A DNA stretch of 48,463 nt from Agrilactobacillus fermenti (GCF_021030645.1 NZ_JACGCJ010000022.1:1-48463); one strand, 5' to 3'; shown: positions 16,918-24,826, counted from the stretch's first letter. Translations and numbers: made by a program. Notes: generated by a model not told the origin, from the letters alone.

Positions 16918-16932
16918 ATGAATTTTATTCAT
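16918..16932. promoter_or_regulatory. Candidate LysR box in the divergent promoter region
   Basis: ATGAAT-TTT-ATTCAT is a perfect 6-bp inverted repeat with a 3-nt centre, of the T-N11-A type. It lies 22 nt upstream of the LysR start and 86 nt upstream of the aminotransferase start. Confidence 0.5.
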
Positions 16933-17018
16933 TTAATTATGAAAAAGTTGAATTTTACTTGTTTTAAAGACCAGTATATCATAATAGTCAGTAAATAAAG
17001 GTCTTAGGAGTGACTATT

Positions 17019-18239
17019 ATGGAGAAAAGATTAGCACGTCGCGTTAGCAGAACCGCACAATCAGGTTTGGGGGATGTCTTTGCAGCCAGTAACCCCAATT
17101 TGATTTCATTTGCCGCAGGCTTTCCGGCGGAAGATCTTTTTCCCAAAGCAGCTTTGAAAAAAGCTTTTAGTGATATCTTTGATCGCCCAGGTAATGATAC
17201 ATTGCAATACCACGACAGCTTGGGTTTGAAACCGCTGCGTGAAAAAATCGCTCAACATCTTAATCAAACTGGGACGCCCGCTCATGCTGACCAACTTATG
17301 CTGACTCAAGGCGCCCAGCAAGGTATTGATTTAGTCGCGCGCTTAGTCTTAGATCCTGGTGATGGCTTAGCCGTGGAAGCACCGACTTACATTGGGGCTT
17401 TAGCTAGTTTTGATGCTTATGAACCCACTTATTATGAAATTCCAGTGGCTGCTGACGGTCTAGATACCACACAACTGCAAAAAACGTTACTGCAATACGA
17501 TATTAAGTTGTTGTATACGATTCCTGATTATCAAAACCCAACTGGCACGGTTATGTCCTTATCCAAGCGGCAAACCTTGATCCAATTAGCGGAACGCTAT
17601 AATTTCATTATCTTAGAGGACTCACCTTATCGCGATCTGACCTACGATCAACATACCTTGCCTTCACTAAAATCTCTAGACACCAATGGCCGTGTTATTA
17701 ACTTGGGCAGTTTCTCAAAAATTTTGGCACCTGGTCTACGCTTAGGTTGGCTCACGGCTGAAACTGAACTATTTGATAATTTAGTCGAATTAAAAGCTGG
17801 TAGTGACGTGGAAACTTCTAGCGTCATCATGCAAGGGGTCAATACTTATCTAGATCAAAATGATTTAGATGCCCATATTCAAGTGATCCGTGACAGCTAT
17901 ACCCAAAAAATGAACGCCATGCTGACGGCTCTGCAACAAGAGATGCCTAACCAAATTCATTACAATACGCCCACCGGTGGTTTCTTCATTTGGCTGACAG
18001 CGCCAACTCAAATCGACATGGGCCAGCTGCTTATCAAACGTATGATGCCTGAAGGCAATGTCTCTTACGTTCCAGCTAAGAATCTGTTCCCATCTAAGCA
18101 GCATAATAATGCGGCCCGTTTAAACTTTACTGGTCAATCTATCCCAAATATCTATGAAGGGATTCATCGAATGGCAACCATTCTCAAATCAGAACTAGCG
18201 CATGTTGAACAACCGATATATGCGGCTTTTAATAGGTAG
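17019..18239 (+). CDS. PLP-dependent class I/II aminotransferase
   Basis: A 406-residue fold-type I aminotransferase with the MocR-like/LysN-like sequence pattern but no GntR domain. Motifs are SFAAGFPAEDLFP near the N-terminus, LTQGAQQGIDL (PLP phosphate contact), YTIPDYQNPTG, the Schiff-base lysine K234 in SFSKILAPGLRLGW, and a C-terminal ARLNFTG with the carboxylate-binding arginine. Proteins of this kind act on aromatic amino acids, 2-aminoadipate or branched-chain amino acids; the substrate cannot be decided here. A GTG nine nt upstream is in frame, but the ATG at 17019 is correctly spaced from TTAGGAG. It is divergent from a LysR regulator that probably controls it. Confidence 0.88.
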   Translation: MEKRLARRVSRTAQSGLGDVFAASNPNLISFAAGFPAEDLFPKAALKKAFSDIFDRPGNDTLQYHDSLGLKPLREKIAQHLNQTGTPAHADQLMLTQGAQQGIDLVARLVLDPGDGLAVEAPTYIGALASFDAYEPTYYEIPVAADGLDTTQLQKTLLQYDIKLLYTIPDYQNPTGTVMSLSKRQTLIQLAERYNFIILEDSPYRDLTYDQHTLPSLKSLDTNGRVINLGSFSKILAPGLRLGWLTAETELFDNLVELKAGSDVETSSVIMQGVNTYLDQNDLDAHIQVIRDSYTQKMNAMLTALQQEMPNQIHYNTPTGGFFIWLTAPTQIDMGQLLIKRMMPEGNVSYVPAKNLFPSKQHNNAARLNFTGQSIPNIYEGIHRMATILKSELAHVEQPIYAAFNR

Positions 18240-18304
18240 GCCCTACATATGTTGCTAATCGTGACCTACCATATCTAGCGTTATCTATTTACGATCAATT
18301 AAGG

Positions 18305-18341
18305 GTTCAGTTAGGCAAAAAAAGCTTAACTGAACTTTTTT
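18305..18341 (+). terminator. Terminator after the aminotransferase gene
   Basis: GTTCAGTTA pairs with TAACTGAAC (one extra T on the 3' side), with a loop of about 12 nt, followed by TTTTTT. Confidence 0.8.
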
Positions 18342-18483
18342 GATGTTTGACAGACAATTCATTCGTCAATCATCGTGTTATTTTATGACTAGCCAGCCTT
18401 TAAATTGGTTAATGACGGGTCCCATGACAAAATTATTTTTTTACAGTGAATATATTGACATTCGGAATAATTAGTGCATGACC

Positions 18484-18551
18484 ACACTATTTGGACTGTT
18501 TCAAATTTTGGAACACAATATATTGTGTTTGAGTCAAAATTCTGCTATTAT
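18484..18551 (+). promoter_or_regulatory. nrd promoter with NrdR box
   Basis: ACACAATATATTGTGT at 18513-18528 is a perfect 16-bp palindrome matching the known NrdR box pattern ACACWATATATWGTGT. A weaker box-like ACACTATTTGGACTGT lies at 18484-18499, 29 nt upstream start to start; NrdR boxes usually occur as a spaced pair. The box overlaps a -35 TTGTGT (18523-18528), followed after 17 nt by -10 TATTAT (18546-18551). Bound NrdR (with ATP/dATP) would therefore block the promoter when deoxynucleotides suffice. Confidence 0.8.
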
Positions 18552-18639
18552 AGTCACAGTTAATTAATCGGACACGGGACACACACTTTGAATCAATAAA
18601 ATAAAAAACTTAGAACCGCGTTCCAAGGAGGCTATCAAT

Positions 18640-18870
18640 ATGAATAATGTTGTTATTTATACAAGAAACGGTTGCATGCAGTGCAAAATGACAAAACGCT
18701 ATTTGAAAGAACACCACATTGGTTACGAAGAACGTAATATTAATGAAGAACCACAATATGTTGATACATTAAAAGAGCAAGGCTTCAAGAGTGTGCCAAT
18801 CGTCATGGCTAAAGAACAAGGTCCAATTATCGGCTTCCGGCCAGACCAATTAAAAACATTAGTCGGCTAA
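18640..18870 (+). CDS. nrdH: NrdH glutaredoxin-like redoxin
   Basis: A 76-residue redoxin that supplies electrons to class Ib ribonucleotide reductase and is itself reduced by thioredoxin reductase. The active site is C12-M-Q-C15, the typical NrdH form, with the conserved SVPIV (cis-proline) and GFRPDQL close to the C-terminus. The length is standard. The ATG follows CCAAGGAGG. It is the first gene of the nrd locus, directly under the NrdR-type promoter. The gene normally next in this operon, nrdI, is here only a decayed remnant. Confidence 0.95.
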   Translation: MNNVVIYTRNGCMQCKMTKRYLKEHHIGYEERNINEEPQYVDTLKEQGFKSVPIVMAKEQGPIIGFRPDQLKTLVG

Positions 18871-18912
18871 GCAACTAATTGTAGCCTAATCATTGGGCGT
18901 GCCTGCCACATA

Positions 18913-18947
18913 CGATGACGACAAAATGACTGCTGTCATCGATTTTT
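18913..18947 (+). terminator. Weak terminator-like hairpin within the nrdI remnant
   Basis: CGATGAC (18913-18919) pairs with GTCATCG (18935-18941) over a 15-nt loop and is followed by ATTTTTT. It could cause partial termination after nrdH, but it lies in former coding sequence and may be chance. Confidence 0.35.
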
Positions 18948-19042
18948 TAACTCCAAAGTTCAAGCAAACTTTATTTCGGATTTAATGAACGGTAGTGGGC
19001 TTTAACGCCAACCAAATGACATTTATACGGTCAAAGATCTCG

Positions 19043-19072
19043 CCAAGGGACGACATGTACCCTTGGTTTTTA
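19043..19072 (+). terminator. Terminator-like hairpin upstream of nrdE
   Basis: CCAAGGG (19043-19049) pairs with CCCTTGG (19060-19066) over a 10-nt loop, followed directly by TTTTTACTTTT. It would attenuate transcription from the nrdH promoter into nrdE. It too lies inside the nrdI remnant. Confidence 0.45.
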
Positions 19073-19131
19073 CTTTTGAATTTAGTGTACAGCCAAGAAA
19101 ACAGTGAATTTTAAGAAAGTGGTGACTGAAC

Positions 19132-21297
19132 TTGAGTCTTAAAGAAATTAATATCAGTGATGTATCATATTTCAAGTTGAATAATGAATTGAACCGTCCA
19201 GTTGACGGAAAAATCCCGCTAAATCGTGATAAAGAGGCTTTGACAGCCTTTTTCAAGGAAAACGTGGTTCCAAACACAAAAAAATTTGATTCAATTCATG
19301 ATAAATTAGACTTTTTGGTTAAAAACAGTTACTTGGAAGCTGGCTTTCTCAGTAAATACACCCCAGAATTCATCGATCGCATCCACAATTATTTAGCTGA
19401 TCAAGAATTCACTTTCAAATCTTTCATGGCTGCATATAAATTTTATAATCAATACGCGCTTAAAACAGACGATGGTGAAGAATACTTAGAATCTTTTGAA
19501 GACCGAGTTATGATCAATGCCTTATACTTTGCAGATGGCAATGAAGACCTAGCCATGTCTTTGGCCGATGAAATGATTCATCAGCGTTATCAACCAGCAA
19601 CGCCTTCATTTTTAAATGCGGGTCGTAAGCGCCGCGGTGAATTTGTTTCTTGTTTCTTGATTCAAATCACGGACGATATGAACAGCATCGGTCGTGGCAT
19701 TAATAGTGCCCTGCAACTTTCGCGCATTGGCGGTGGTGTTGGTATTACCTTGTCCAACTTACGTGAAGCTGGTTCGCCTATCAAAGGTATTGATGGCGCT
19801 TCTAGCGGTGTTTTGCCGGTGATGAAATTGTTAGAAGATAGCTTTAGCTACAGCAACCAACTCGGTCAGCGTCAAGGTGCTGGTGCTGTTTACTTGAATG
19901 TTTTCCATCCAGATATTATTAATTTCCTTTCTGCCAAAAAAGAAAATGCTGATGAAAAGATCCGGGTCAAAACATTATCTTTAGGTGTGATCGTGCCTGA
20001 CAAATATTACGAGTTAGTTCGTAATAACGAAGATATGTACTTATTTAGTCCCTATTCGGTTGAACGGGAATATGGTGTGCCCTTCTCTTACGTGGATATT
20101 ACTAAAGAATATGACAACATGGTCCAAAATGACCGCATCAAAAAATATAAGATCAAGGCTCGGGATTTAGAAAACGAGATCAGTAAACTGCAACAAGAGT
20201 CCGGTTATCCTTATATTTTAAACATTGATACGGTCAATCGTGACAATCCTATCGATGGCAAAATCATCATGAGTAACCTTTGCTCTGAAATTCAACAAGT
20301 TCAAACACCATCGTTATTAAATGATAGTCAAGAATACGTTAAAATGGGTACCGATGTTTCTTGTAACTTAGGTTCCACGAATATCGTCAACTTAATGGCT
20401 AGCCCCGATTTTGGTAAATCTGTTCGGACGATGACCCGTGCTTTGACATTTGTAACTGATGAATCAGATATCAAAGCTGTGCCAACAATTGCATATGGTA
20501 ACAAACTAAGCCATTCAATTGGTCTAGGTGCAATGGGCTTGCATACTTATTTGGCTAAGAATCATATTGAATATGGTTCTAAAGACTCTTTAGAGTTTAT
20601 CAGTACTTACTTCATGCTCTTGAACTACTGGACCTTGGTTGAAAGTAATCAAATTGCTAAGGAGCGCCATGAAACCTTCCATAATTTTGAAAAATCAAAA
20701 TATGCCGACGGTTCTTACTTCAAGAAATATACCGAACGATCTTTTGCACCAAAATCAGAACGCGTCCAAGCACTCTTTAAGGATGTCTTCATTCCGGAAG
20801 AATCCGATTGGGCTATCTTACAAATGGCTGTGCAACGCGACGGTTTGTATCATCAAAACCGCTTGGCTGTAGCACCAACAGGATCAATCTCATACATCAA
20901 CGATACTTCTGCTAGTCTGCATCCAATTACTCGGTTAGTGGAAGAAAGAACTGAAAAGAAAAATGGGAAACTTTACTTCCCAGCACCATTGCTAGATAAC
21001 GATACGTTACCTTACTACACTTCAGCCTATGACACGGATATGCGGAAAGTCATTGATGTTTATGCCGCAGCACAACAACACATTGACCAAGGTATGAGTT
21101 TAACGTTATTCTTACGTTCGACGATTCCTGCCGGTTTATATGAATGGAAGCACGAATCCGAACAAACAACGCGTGACTTGAGTATTTTAAGAAATTATGC
21201 TTATTATAAAGGTATTAAATCCATCTATTATGTTCGGACATTTACTGATAACTCACAGGAAATCGGTAGTAATGACTGCGAAAGCTGCATTATTTAA
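19132..21297 (+). CDS. nrdE: Class Ib ribonucleoside-diphosphate reductase, alpha subunit
   Basis: A 721-residue catalytic subunit that reduces ribonucleoside diphosphates to deoxyribonucleoside diphosphates. Key residues are visible: the redox pair C174 (FVSCFLIQ) and C411 (DVSCNLGS), the radical site NLCSEI with C384, N382 and E386, and the C-terminal shuttle cysteines C716 and C719 in NDCESCII. It lacks the N-terminal ATP-cone of class Ia, as expected for NrdE, so overall-activity control would rest on NrdR. The start is TTG at 19132 with AAAGTGGTGA upstream; the N-terminal sequence SLKEINISDVSYFKLNNE fits the family. It pairs with NrdF at 21528 and the electron donor NrdH. Confidence 0.96.
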   Translation: MSLKEINISDVSYFKLNNELNRPVDGKIPLNRDKEALTAFFKENVVPNTKKFDSIHDKLDFLVKNSYLEAGFLSKYTPEFIDRIHNYLADQEFTFKSFMAAYKFYNQYALKTDDGEEYLESFEDRVMINALYFADGNEDLAMSLADEMIHQRYQPATPSFLNAGRKRRGEFVSCFLIQITDDMNSIGRGINSALQLSRIGGGVGITLSNLREAGSPIKGIDGASSGVLPVMKLLEDSFSYSNQLGQRQGAGAVYLNVFHPDIINFLSAKKENADEKIRVKTLSLGVIVPDKYYELVRNNEDMYLFSPYSVEREYGVPFSYVDITKEYDNMVQNDRIKKYKIKARDLENEISKLQQESGYPYILNIDTVNRDNPIDGKIIMSNLCSEIQQVQTPSLLNDSQEYVKMGTDVSCNLGSTNIVNLMASPDFGKSVRTMTRALTFVTDESDIKAVPTIAYGNKLSHSIGLGAMGLHTYLAKNHIEYGSKDSLEFISTYFMLLNYWTLVESNQIAKERHETFHNFEKSKYADGSYFKKYTERSFAPKSERVQALFKDVFIPEESDWAILQMAVQRDGLYHQNRLAVAPTGSISYINDTSASLHPITRLVEERTEKKNGKLYFPAPLLDNDTLPYYTSAYDTDMRKVIDVYAAAQQHIDQGMSLTLFLRSTIPAGLYEWKHESEQTTRDLSILRNYAYYKGIKSIYYVRTFTDNSQEIGSNDCESCII

Positions 21298-21450
21298 GAG
21301 CGTAAAACAAGACCGTTTAGCTTTCGAACATCAACCTAGGATTTTGTGGTGGTTGCCTTTCACCACACATAAATCCGTAGTTGTGGGAGAAAGGTGGTCT
21401 TGTGAGCGCGTTTGATAGAGCGTGAACATAGCTAATTTACTTTGGTAACT
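21298..21450. repeat. 120-nt-period structured repeat between nrdE and nrdF
   Basis: The element begins immediately after the nrdE stop codon. GAGCGTAAAACAAG...TTTAGCTTTCGAACATCAAC (21298-21335) aligns with positions 44-80 at the window start. A second unit GTGAGCGCGTTTGATAGAGCGTGAACA...TTTACTTTGG (21403-21445) aligns with positions 27-72. GAGCGT occurs at 21298 and 21418, again exactly 120 nt apart. The middle part contains complementary blocks (GGTGGTTGCCTTTCACCAC and GAGAAAGGTGGTC), so the nrdE-nrdF transcript would be strongly structured here. Confidence 0.65.
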
Positions 21451-21475
21451 TGTTTAATTTATGAAATAACCCTTA

Positions 21476-21504
21476 ACTAGTCAGTCATATTGCAACTGAC
21501 TAGT
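21476..21504 (+). promoter_or_regulatory. Perfect 10-bp hairpin just upstream of nrdF
   Basis: ACTAGTCAGT and ACTGACTAGT form a perfect 10-bp stem with a 9-nt loop, followed by TTTACTTA and then AAGGAGC of nrdF. There is no long T-run, so it is more likely an mRNA stability or processing structure than a terminator. Confidence 0.5.
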
Positions 21505-21527
21505 TTACTTACATAAGGAGCATTACA

Positions 21528-22505
21528 ATGACTGATAGCACATACTATAAAGCAATAAACTGGAACGCAATTGAAGATTTGATCGACAAATCAACCTGGG
21601 AGAAATTAACCGAACAATTCTGGTTGGATACCCGGATTCCCTTATCCAATGACTTAGATGATTGGCGCACATTAAATGCTACTGAAAAAAATGTTGTCGG
21701 TCACGTTTTTGGCGGTTTGACTTTGCTAGATACCTTACAATCTCAAGATGGCATCGATCAATTACGCAAAGACGTCCGGACGCCGCAAGAATTAGCCGTT
21801 TTTAATAATATCCAATTTATGGAGTCTGTCCATGCCAAAAGTTATTCTTCCATCTTCAGTACTTTGAATACAAGCGAAGAAATCGATGAAATCTTCGAAT
21901 GGACGAATACCAACGAATTCTTACAGAAGAAAGCTAAGATCGTCAACAAGATTTATCAAAGTGGCACCCCGTTAGAGAAAAAGGTCGCTAGTGTCTTCCT
22001 AGAAACTTTCTTATTCTACTCTGGTTTTTATACCCCGCTTTATTACTTAGGCAATAATAAACTTGCCAATGTGGCCGAGATCATTAAATTGATCATTCGT
22101 GATGAATCTGTTCATGGTACTTACATTGGTTATAAATTCCAACTAGGCTTTAACGAGCTCTCAGAAGCAGAACAAGAGAAAATGCAAGACTGGATGTATA
22201 ATTTATTGTATGAACTATATGATAATGAAGAGAGCTATACTGAGACCTTGTACGCTGGAACTGACTGGATCGATGATGTTAAGACGTTCTTGCGTTATAA
22301 CGCCAATAAGGCTCTAATGAATCTTGGTCAAAATGCCCTCTTTCCAGATACTGCTGATGACGTGAACCCAATTGTAATGAATGGCCTATCAACTGGAACA
22401 GCAAATCATGATTTCTTCTCTCAAGTCGGTAATGGCTACCTACTAGGCCATGTAGAAGCTATGCAAGACGATGATTATAATATTGGCCTACCAAAAGACA
22501 AATAA
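21528..22505 (+). CDS. nrdF: Class Ib ribonucleotide reductase, beta (radical) subunit
   Basis: A 325-residue ferritin-like protein carrying the dimetal-tyrosyl radical that starts catalysis in NrdE. All expected residues are present: ligands D68, E99, H102, E159, E193 and H196, and the radical tyrosine Y106 (FMESVHAKSYS). These positions are one off from those of Salmonella NrdF. In class Ib enzymes the in vivo cofactor is usually Mn(III)2-Y, which needs reduced NrdI. Since local nrdI is decayed, a second nrdI elsewhere or Fe-based self-assembly would be required. The ATG follows AAGGAGC. The strong terminator at 22531 ends the locus. Confidence 0.96.
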   Translation: MTDSTYYKAINWNAIEDLIDKSTWEKLTEQFWLDTRIPLSNDLDDWRTLNATEKNVVGHVFGGLTLLDTLQSQDGIDQLRKDVRTPQELAVFNNIQFMESVHAKSYSSIFSTLNTSEEIDEIFEWTNTNEFLQKKAKIVNKIYQSGTPLEKKVASVFLETFLFYSGFYTPLYYLGNNKLANVAEIIKLIIRDESVHGTYIGYKFQLGFNELSEAEQEKMQDWMYNLLYELYDNEESYTETLYAGTDWIDDVKTFLRYNANKALMNLGQNALFPDTADDVNPIVMNGLSTGTANHDFFSQVGNGYLLGHVEAMQDDDYNIGLPKDK

Positions 22506-22530
22506 ACACTAACATTATTTATGTCATTCA

Positions 22531-22567
22531 AAAAACTGCGCAACGGAAATTTCGTTGCGCAGTTTTT
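22531..22567. terminator. Strong bidirectional terminator after nrdF
   Basis: AAAAACTGCGCAACG and CGTTGCGCAGTTTTT form a 15-bp perfect stem around GAAATTT-type loop sequence, with T-runs on both strands. It serves nrdF and the convergent zinc-ribbon gene. Confidence 0.93.
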
Positions 22568-22577
22568 GTATGGAAAC

Positions 22578-23801
22578 TTAATTTAGAAGCGTCCATTTGC
22601 CGGTATCGTCATCATACTTACTTAATAAATGATGCAGCATATCATAGCGATAAGCACCTTCCAAGGTATTATCGGATTTATCATAAGCTCGAATTTCTTT
22701 CATATTATCAGCTGGTGTAGAGATTTCCCAATTCGTATCTTCAAAGGAAATGTCATCATCGTAGGTCATGACTAGATCTTCATACCAACGCCGATCATGA
22801 TTGGTATTGGTATCTTCATCAGAACTAGAATCATCATGTGCCGTGACACCATCTTTATTAGCCCGACTTTCAGTGATCCCGTTACTCGTCATATCGTCAC
22901 TGGTTTTCTGCTTTGTTGTATTCGCCGTTTGTTGCTTCGGTGCTTTCAAATCCAGTTCAACCAACTGACTATCTTTAAGAGGTACCAATTGTTTATGCGC
23001 GACAACTACTTTATTTGCTAGCTTGGCTTTAGCTTGGACTTGATAAGAGCCTAACATCAAAGGCCCGACTTTGTACGTGTGTCCTGTGGTCGGCTTCAAC
23101 AACTCGGTGTTAAGGGTGACATCAGCTTTATGATTGGTTTTCAAAGTTGGATACAGTGCCTGCACTTGAATTTTATACTTAGGAAAAATTAAAAAGTAGC
23201 GACCCACTTCAGTCAATTTAAAATCATCATCAGCCGAGTGCCCAGAGCTGATCAAATCTGTTTTTAGGCGTGAAATGTATGACTTATCTTGTTTTAGAAA
23301 AGTCATAAATGGTTGTACTGTTTGTTTATTCAAATGTAAATTTTCATCTTTACTAGTTAAAGCACGGGTCACATTCTGGCTATTAGAACTATTTAATTGG
23401 TTGATCAGCACGGCCACTTGTTTGTCTTTCGCATAAACTGACTTACCCGTAAAATAACCAGCGACGCCAATAAGTAATAAGACACAGACTAATAGCCATG
23501 GCCAACGTCGATGCGGTTTATTTGGTTTTGATACGGTGTCCATTGCTTTGTCAGGCGCTGGTCGTTCAAAAGATCCCTTAGGCGCAGTTTTAGGCGCAAC
23601 ATCTGTGGCTGGTTCTGGTTCGGATGCTTGTGGTTGTGCTCCGTCGCCTTGCTTACCAGTCCATCCAGCTTCAACTTTTTTGCTGGCTTCTACTGGTTCA
23701 CGGCGTGCTTGCTTCAAATCAAAACCACAATTGGGACAAAACTCATCATCGTCTTTAATCTGAGCCCCACAATTAGGACAAAATTTTAAATCTTCAGCCA
23801 T
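22578..23801 (-). CDS. Zinc-ribbon membrane protein, TcaA/YvbJ-like
   Basis: A 407-residue protein starting with a zinc ribbon (FCPNCGAQIKDDDEFCPNCG, residues 7-26; two C-x2-C pairs). An Ala/Pro/Glu-rich cytoplasmic linker follows, then one membrane segment near 99-120 (WPWLLVCVLLLIGVAGYFTG) and a long extracellular part. The region from about 125 to 280 resembles TcaA/YvbJ (NTF2-like then beta domains: TEVGRYFLIFPKYKIQV, LLKPTTGHTYKVGPLMLGSYQ). The last 110 residues are acidic and Asp-rich. TcaA proteins affect glycopeptide susceptibility and cell-wall homeostasis in staphylococci. The start follows GGGAGG, which lies over the end of the esterase gene 5 bp upstream, so the two are co-expressed. 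Confidence 0.72.
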   Translation of the reverse strand: MAEDLKFCPNCGAQIKDDDEFCPNCGFDLKQARREPVEASKKVEAGWTGKQGDGAQPQASEPEPATDVAPKTAPKGSFERPAPDKAMDTVSKPNKPHRRWPWLLVCVLLLIGVAGYFTGKSVYAKDKQVAVLINQLNSSNSQNVTRALTSKDENLHLNKQTVQPFMTFLKQDKSYISRLKTDLISSGHSADDDFKLTEVGRYFLIFPKYKIQVQALYPTLKTNHKADVTLNTELLKPTTGHTYKVGPLMLGSYQVQAKAKLANKVVVAHKQLVPLKDSQLVELDLKAPKQQTANTTKQKTSDDMTSNGITESRANKDGVTAHDDSSSDEDTNTNHDRRWYEDLVMTYDDDISFEDTNWEISTPADNMKEIRAYDKSDNTLEGAYRYDMLHHLLSKYDDDTGKWTLLN

Positions 23802-23806
23802 TATGA

Positions 23807-24826
23807 TTATCCTCCCTGATGTTTAAATTGTTGCAAAGTCCAGCTGTAAGCATTAGGCAAGACTTGCCCCCAATAAGGAAACGTGTGTCCCCCAAAATTA
23901 TCCAATTCTAGCGTTGTGTCCACACCTGCCGCTTTTGTCTCGTCCGCAAATCGAACCACATTAGCTACTGGCACCGTGGTATCTTGCTTGGAAGAAGCTA
24001 ACATGATCTTAACGTGTCCGCTTGCTTGCTTTAAAAATTGCGTTGGAAATGCCTGCTGCCATTTTTCTTGAGACCAGTTACCATTCGAGTCACTAAAAAC
24101 GGGTACACGTCCAGGTGCTTGAAAACCAGCTGGTACCTGATACCAAACCGCTGGTGAAATCCCAAAAGCTAACGAAAATTGATCAGTGTGTTGAAAAGCC
24201 AGACTCATGGCACCATAACCGCCCATGGAAATTCCACCGATAGCCCGGTTCTTAGCCCCTGCAGCAATGGCATATTGCCGGTCTAATTGCTGGGGCAGCT
24301 CTTGAGTAATTGCTGTGGCCATTTTGGCTTGGTCAGAATCAATGTAAAAGCTATTATCGCCTTGAACAAATACGACAATTGCTGACTGTTGGTCGCGCTG
24401 CTCTACTTGATCAAGAATCGACTTGGAATCTACCAACTTATAAAAATTAGTGTAATCACCATCTATTCCGTGTAATAAATAAATTACTGGATACCGTTGT
24501 GTCGGATCATAATGGCTCGGCGTATATACGGCGTAGGGCCAGTTCCGCTGCAAAGTTGGTGACCACATGCTCAATGCTTCGATCATGCTGGCTTGACGTG
24601 CTGGTGTTGTCCCTTTTGGCTTTAACGTCTGTTGTGGTTTTGCATTCGTTGAAGCCGACTTTTTAGAATTAGCCGTAGTTTTTGGCTTTGAACGTTGCTG
24701 CGCCTGTCTTGATGCTTTACTTGACGCTACTTTCGGTGATGATTGATTCTGAGAGTGCGCTGAGCCACAACCCGTTAGTCCCGTCAATATGCCCGCGCAC
24801 AGCATGAACAATAGAATTTCTTTCAT
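23807..24826 (-). CDS. Lipoprotein esterase of the esterase D/antigen 85 family
   Basis: A 339-residue exported alpha/beta hydrolase. The N-terminal sequence MKEILLFMLCAGILTGLTGC is a lipoprotein signal with lipobox LTGC (C20). A Ser/Lys/Gln-rich linker to about residue 80 precedes the catalytic domain. Motifs: YPVIYLLHGIDG, nucleophile S200 in GISMGGYG, probable acid D282 (SKQDTTVPV) and H314 (GGHTFPYW). Members hydrolyse acetyl, feruloyl or other esters. In this location the target could be an acyl group on a surface polymer or peptidoglycan. An in-frame TTG start 21 nt upstream would disrupt the signal peptide, so I use the ATG at 24826; no clear ribosome binding site is seen. It precedes the TcaA-like gene by 5 bp. 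Confidence 0.82.
   Translation of the reverse strand: MKEILLFMLCAGILTGLTGCGSAHSQNQSSPKVASSKASRQAQQRSKPKTTANSKKSASTNAKPQQTLKPKGTTPARQASMIEALSMWSPTLQRNWPYAVYTPSHYDPTQRYPVIYLLHGIDGDYTNFYKLVDSKSILDQVEQRDQQSAIVVFVQGDNSFYIDSDQAKMATAITQELPQQLDRQYAIAAGAKNRAIGGISMGGYGAMSLAFQHTDQFSLAFGISPAVWYQVPAGFQAPGRVPVFSDSNGNWSQEKWQQAFPTQFLKQASGHVKIMLASSKQDTTVPVANVVRFADETKAAGVDTTLELDNFGGHTFPYWGQVLPNAYSWTLQQFKHQGG

Larger units (their letters stand above)
18240..18639. other. 400-bp intergenic region before nrdH
   Basis: No gene is seen here. It holds a terminator for the aminotransferase (18305-18341), AT-rich sequence without obvious coding potential, and the nrdH promoter with its NrdR box (18484-18551). Confidence 0.7.
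18893..19107 (+). pseudogene. nrdI: Decayed nrdI remnant between nrdH and nrdE
   Basis: NrdI is the flavodoxin-like protein that generates the oxidant for the manganese-tyrosyl radical cofactor of NrdF. Two pieces of it can be read here. Frame starting 18893: GVPATYDDDKMTAVIDF, matching the family motif around VPTYDDDMT. Frame one step off from about 18943: FISDLMNGSGL, a TAA stop at 19003-19005, then NDIYTVKDLAKGRHVPLVF and TFEFS, matching the family pattern GSGNxNFND..YTxKDxAxxxxVPLxFxFEFSG. The N-terminal flavin phosphate loop is absent, because only 22 bp separate this remnant from nrdH. There is one frameshift near a T6 run and one in-frame stop. It cannot make a working NrdI. The match rests on remembered family motifs. 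Confidence 0.78.
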
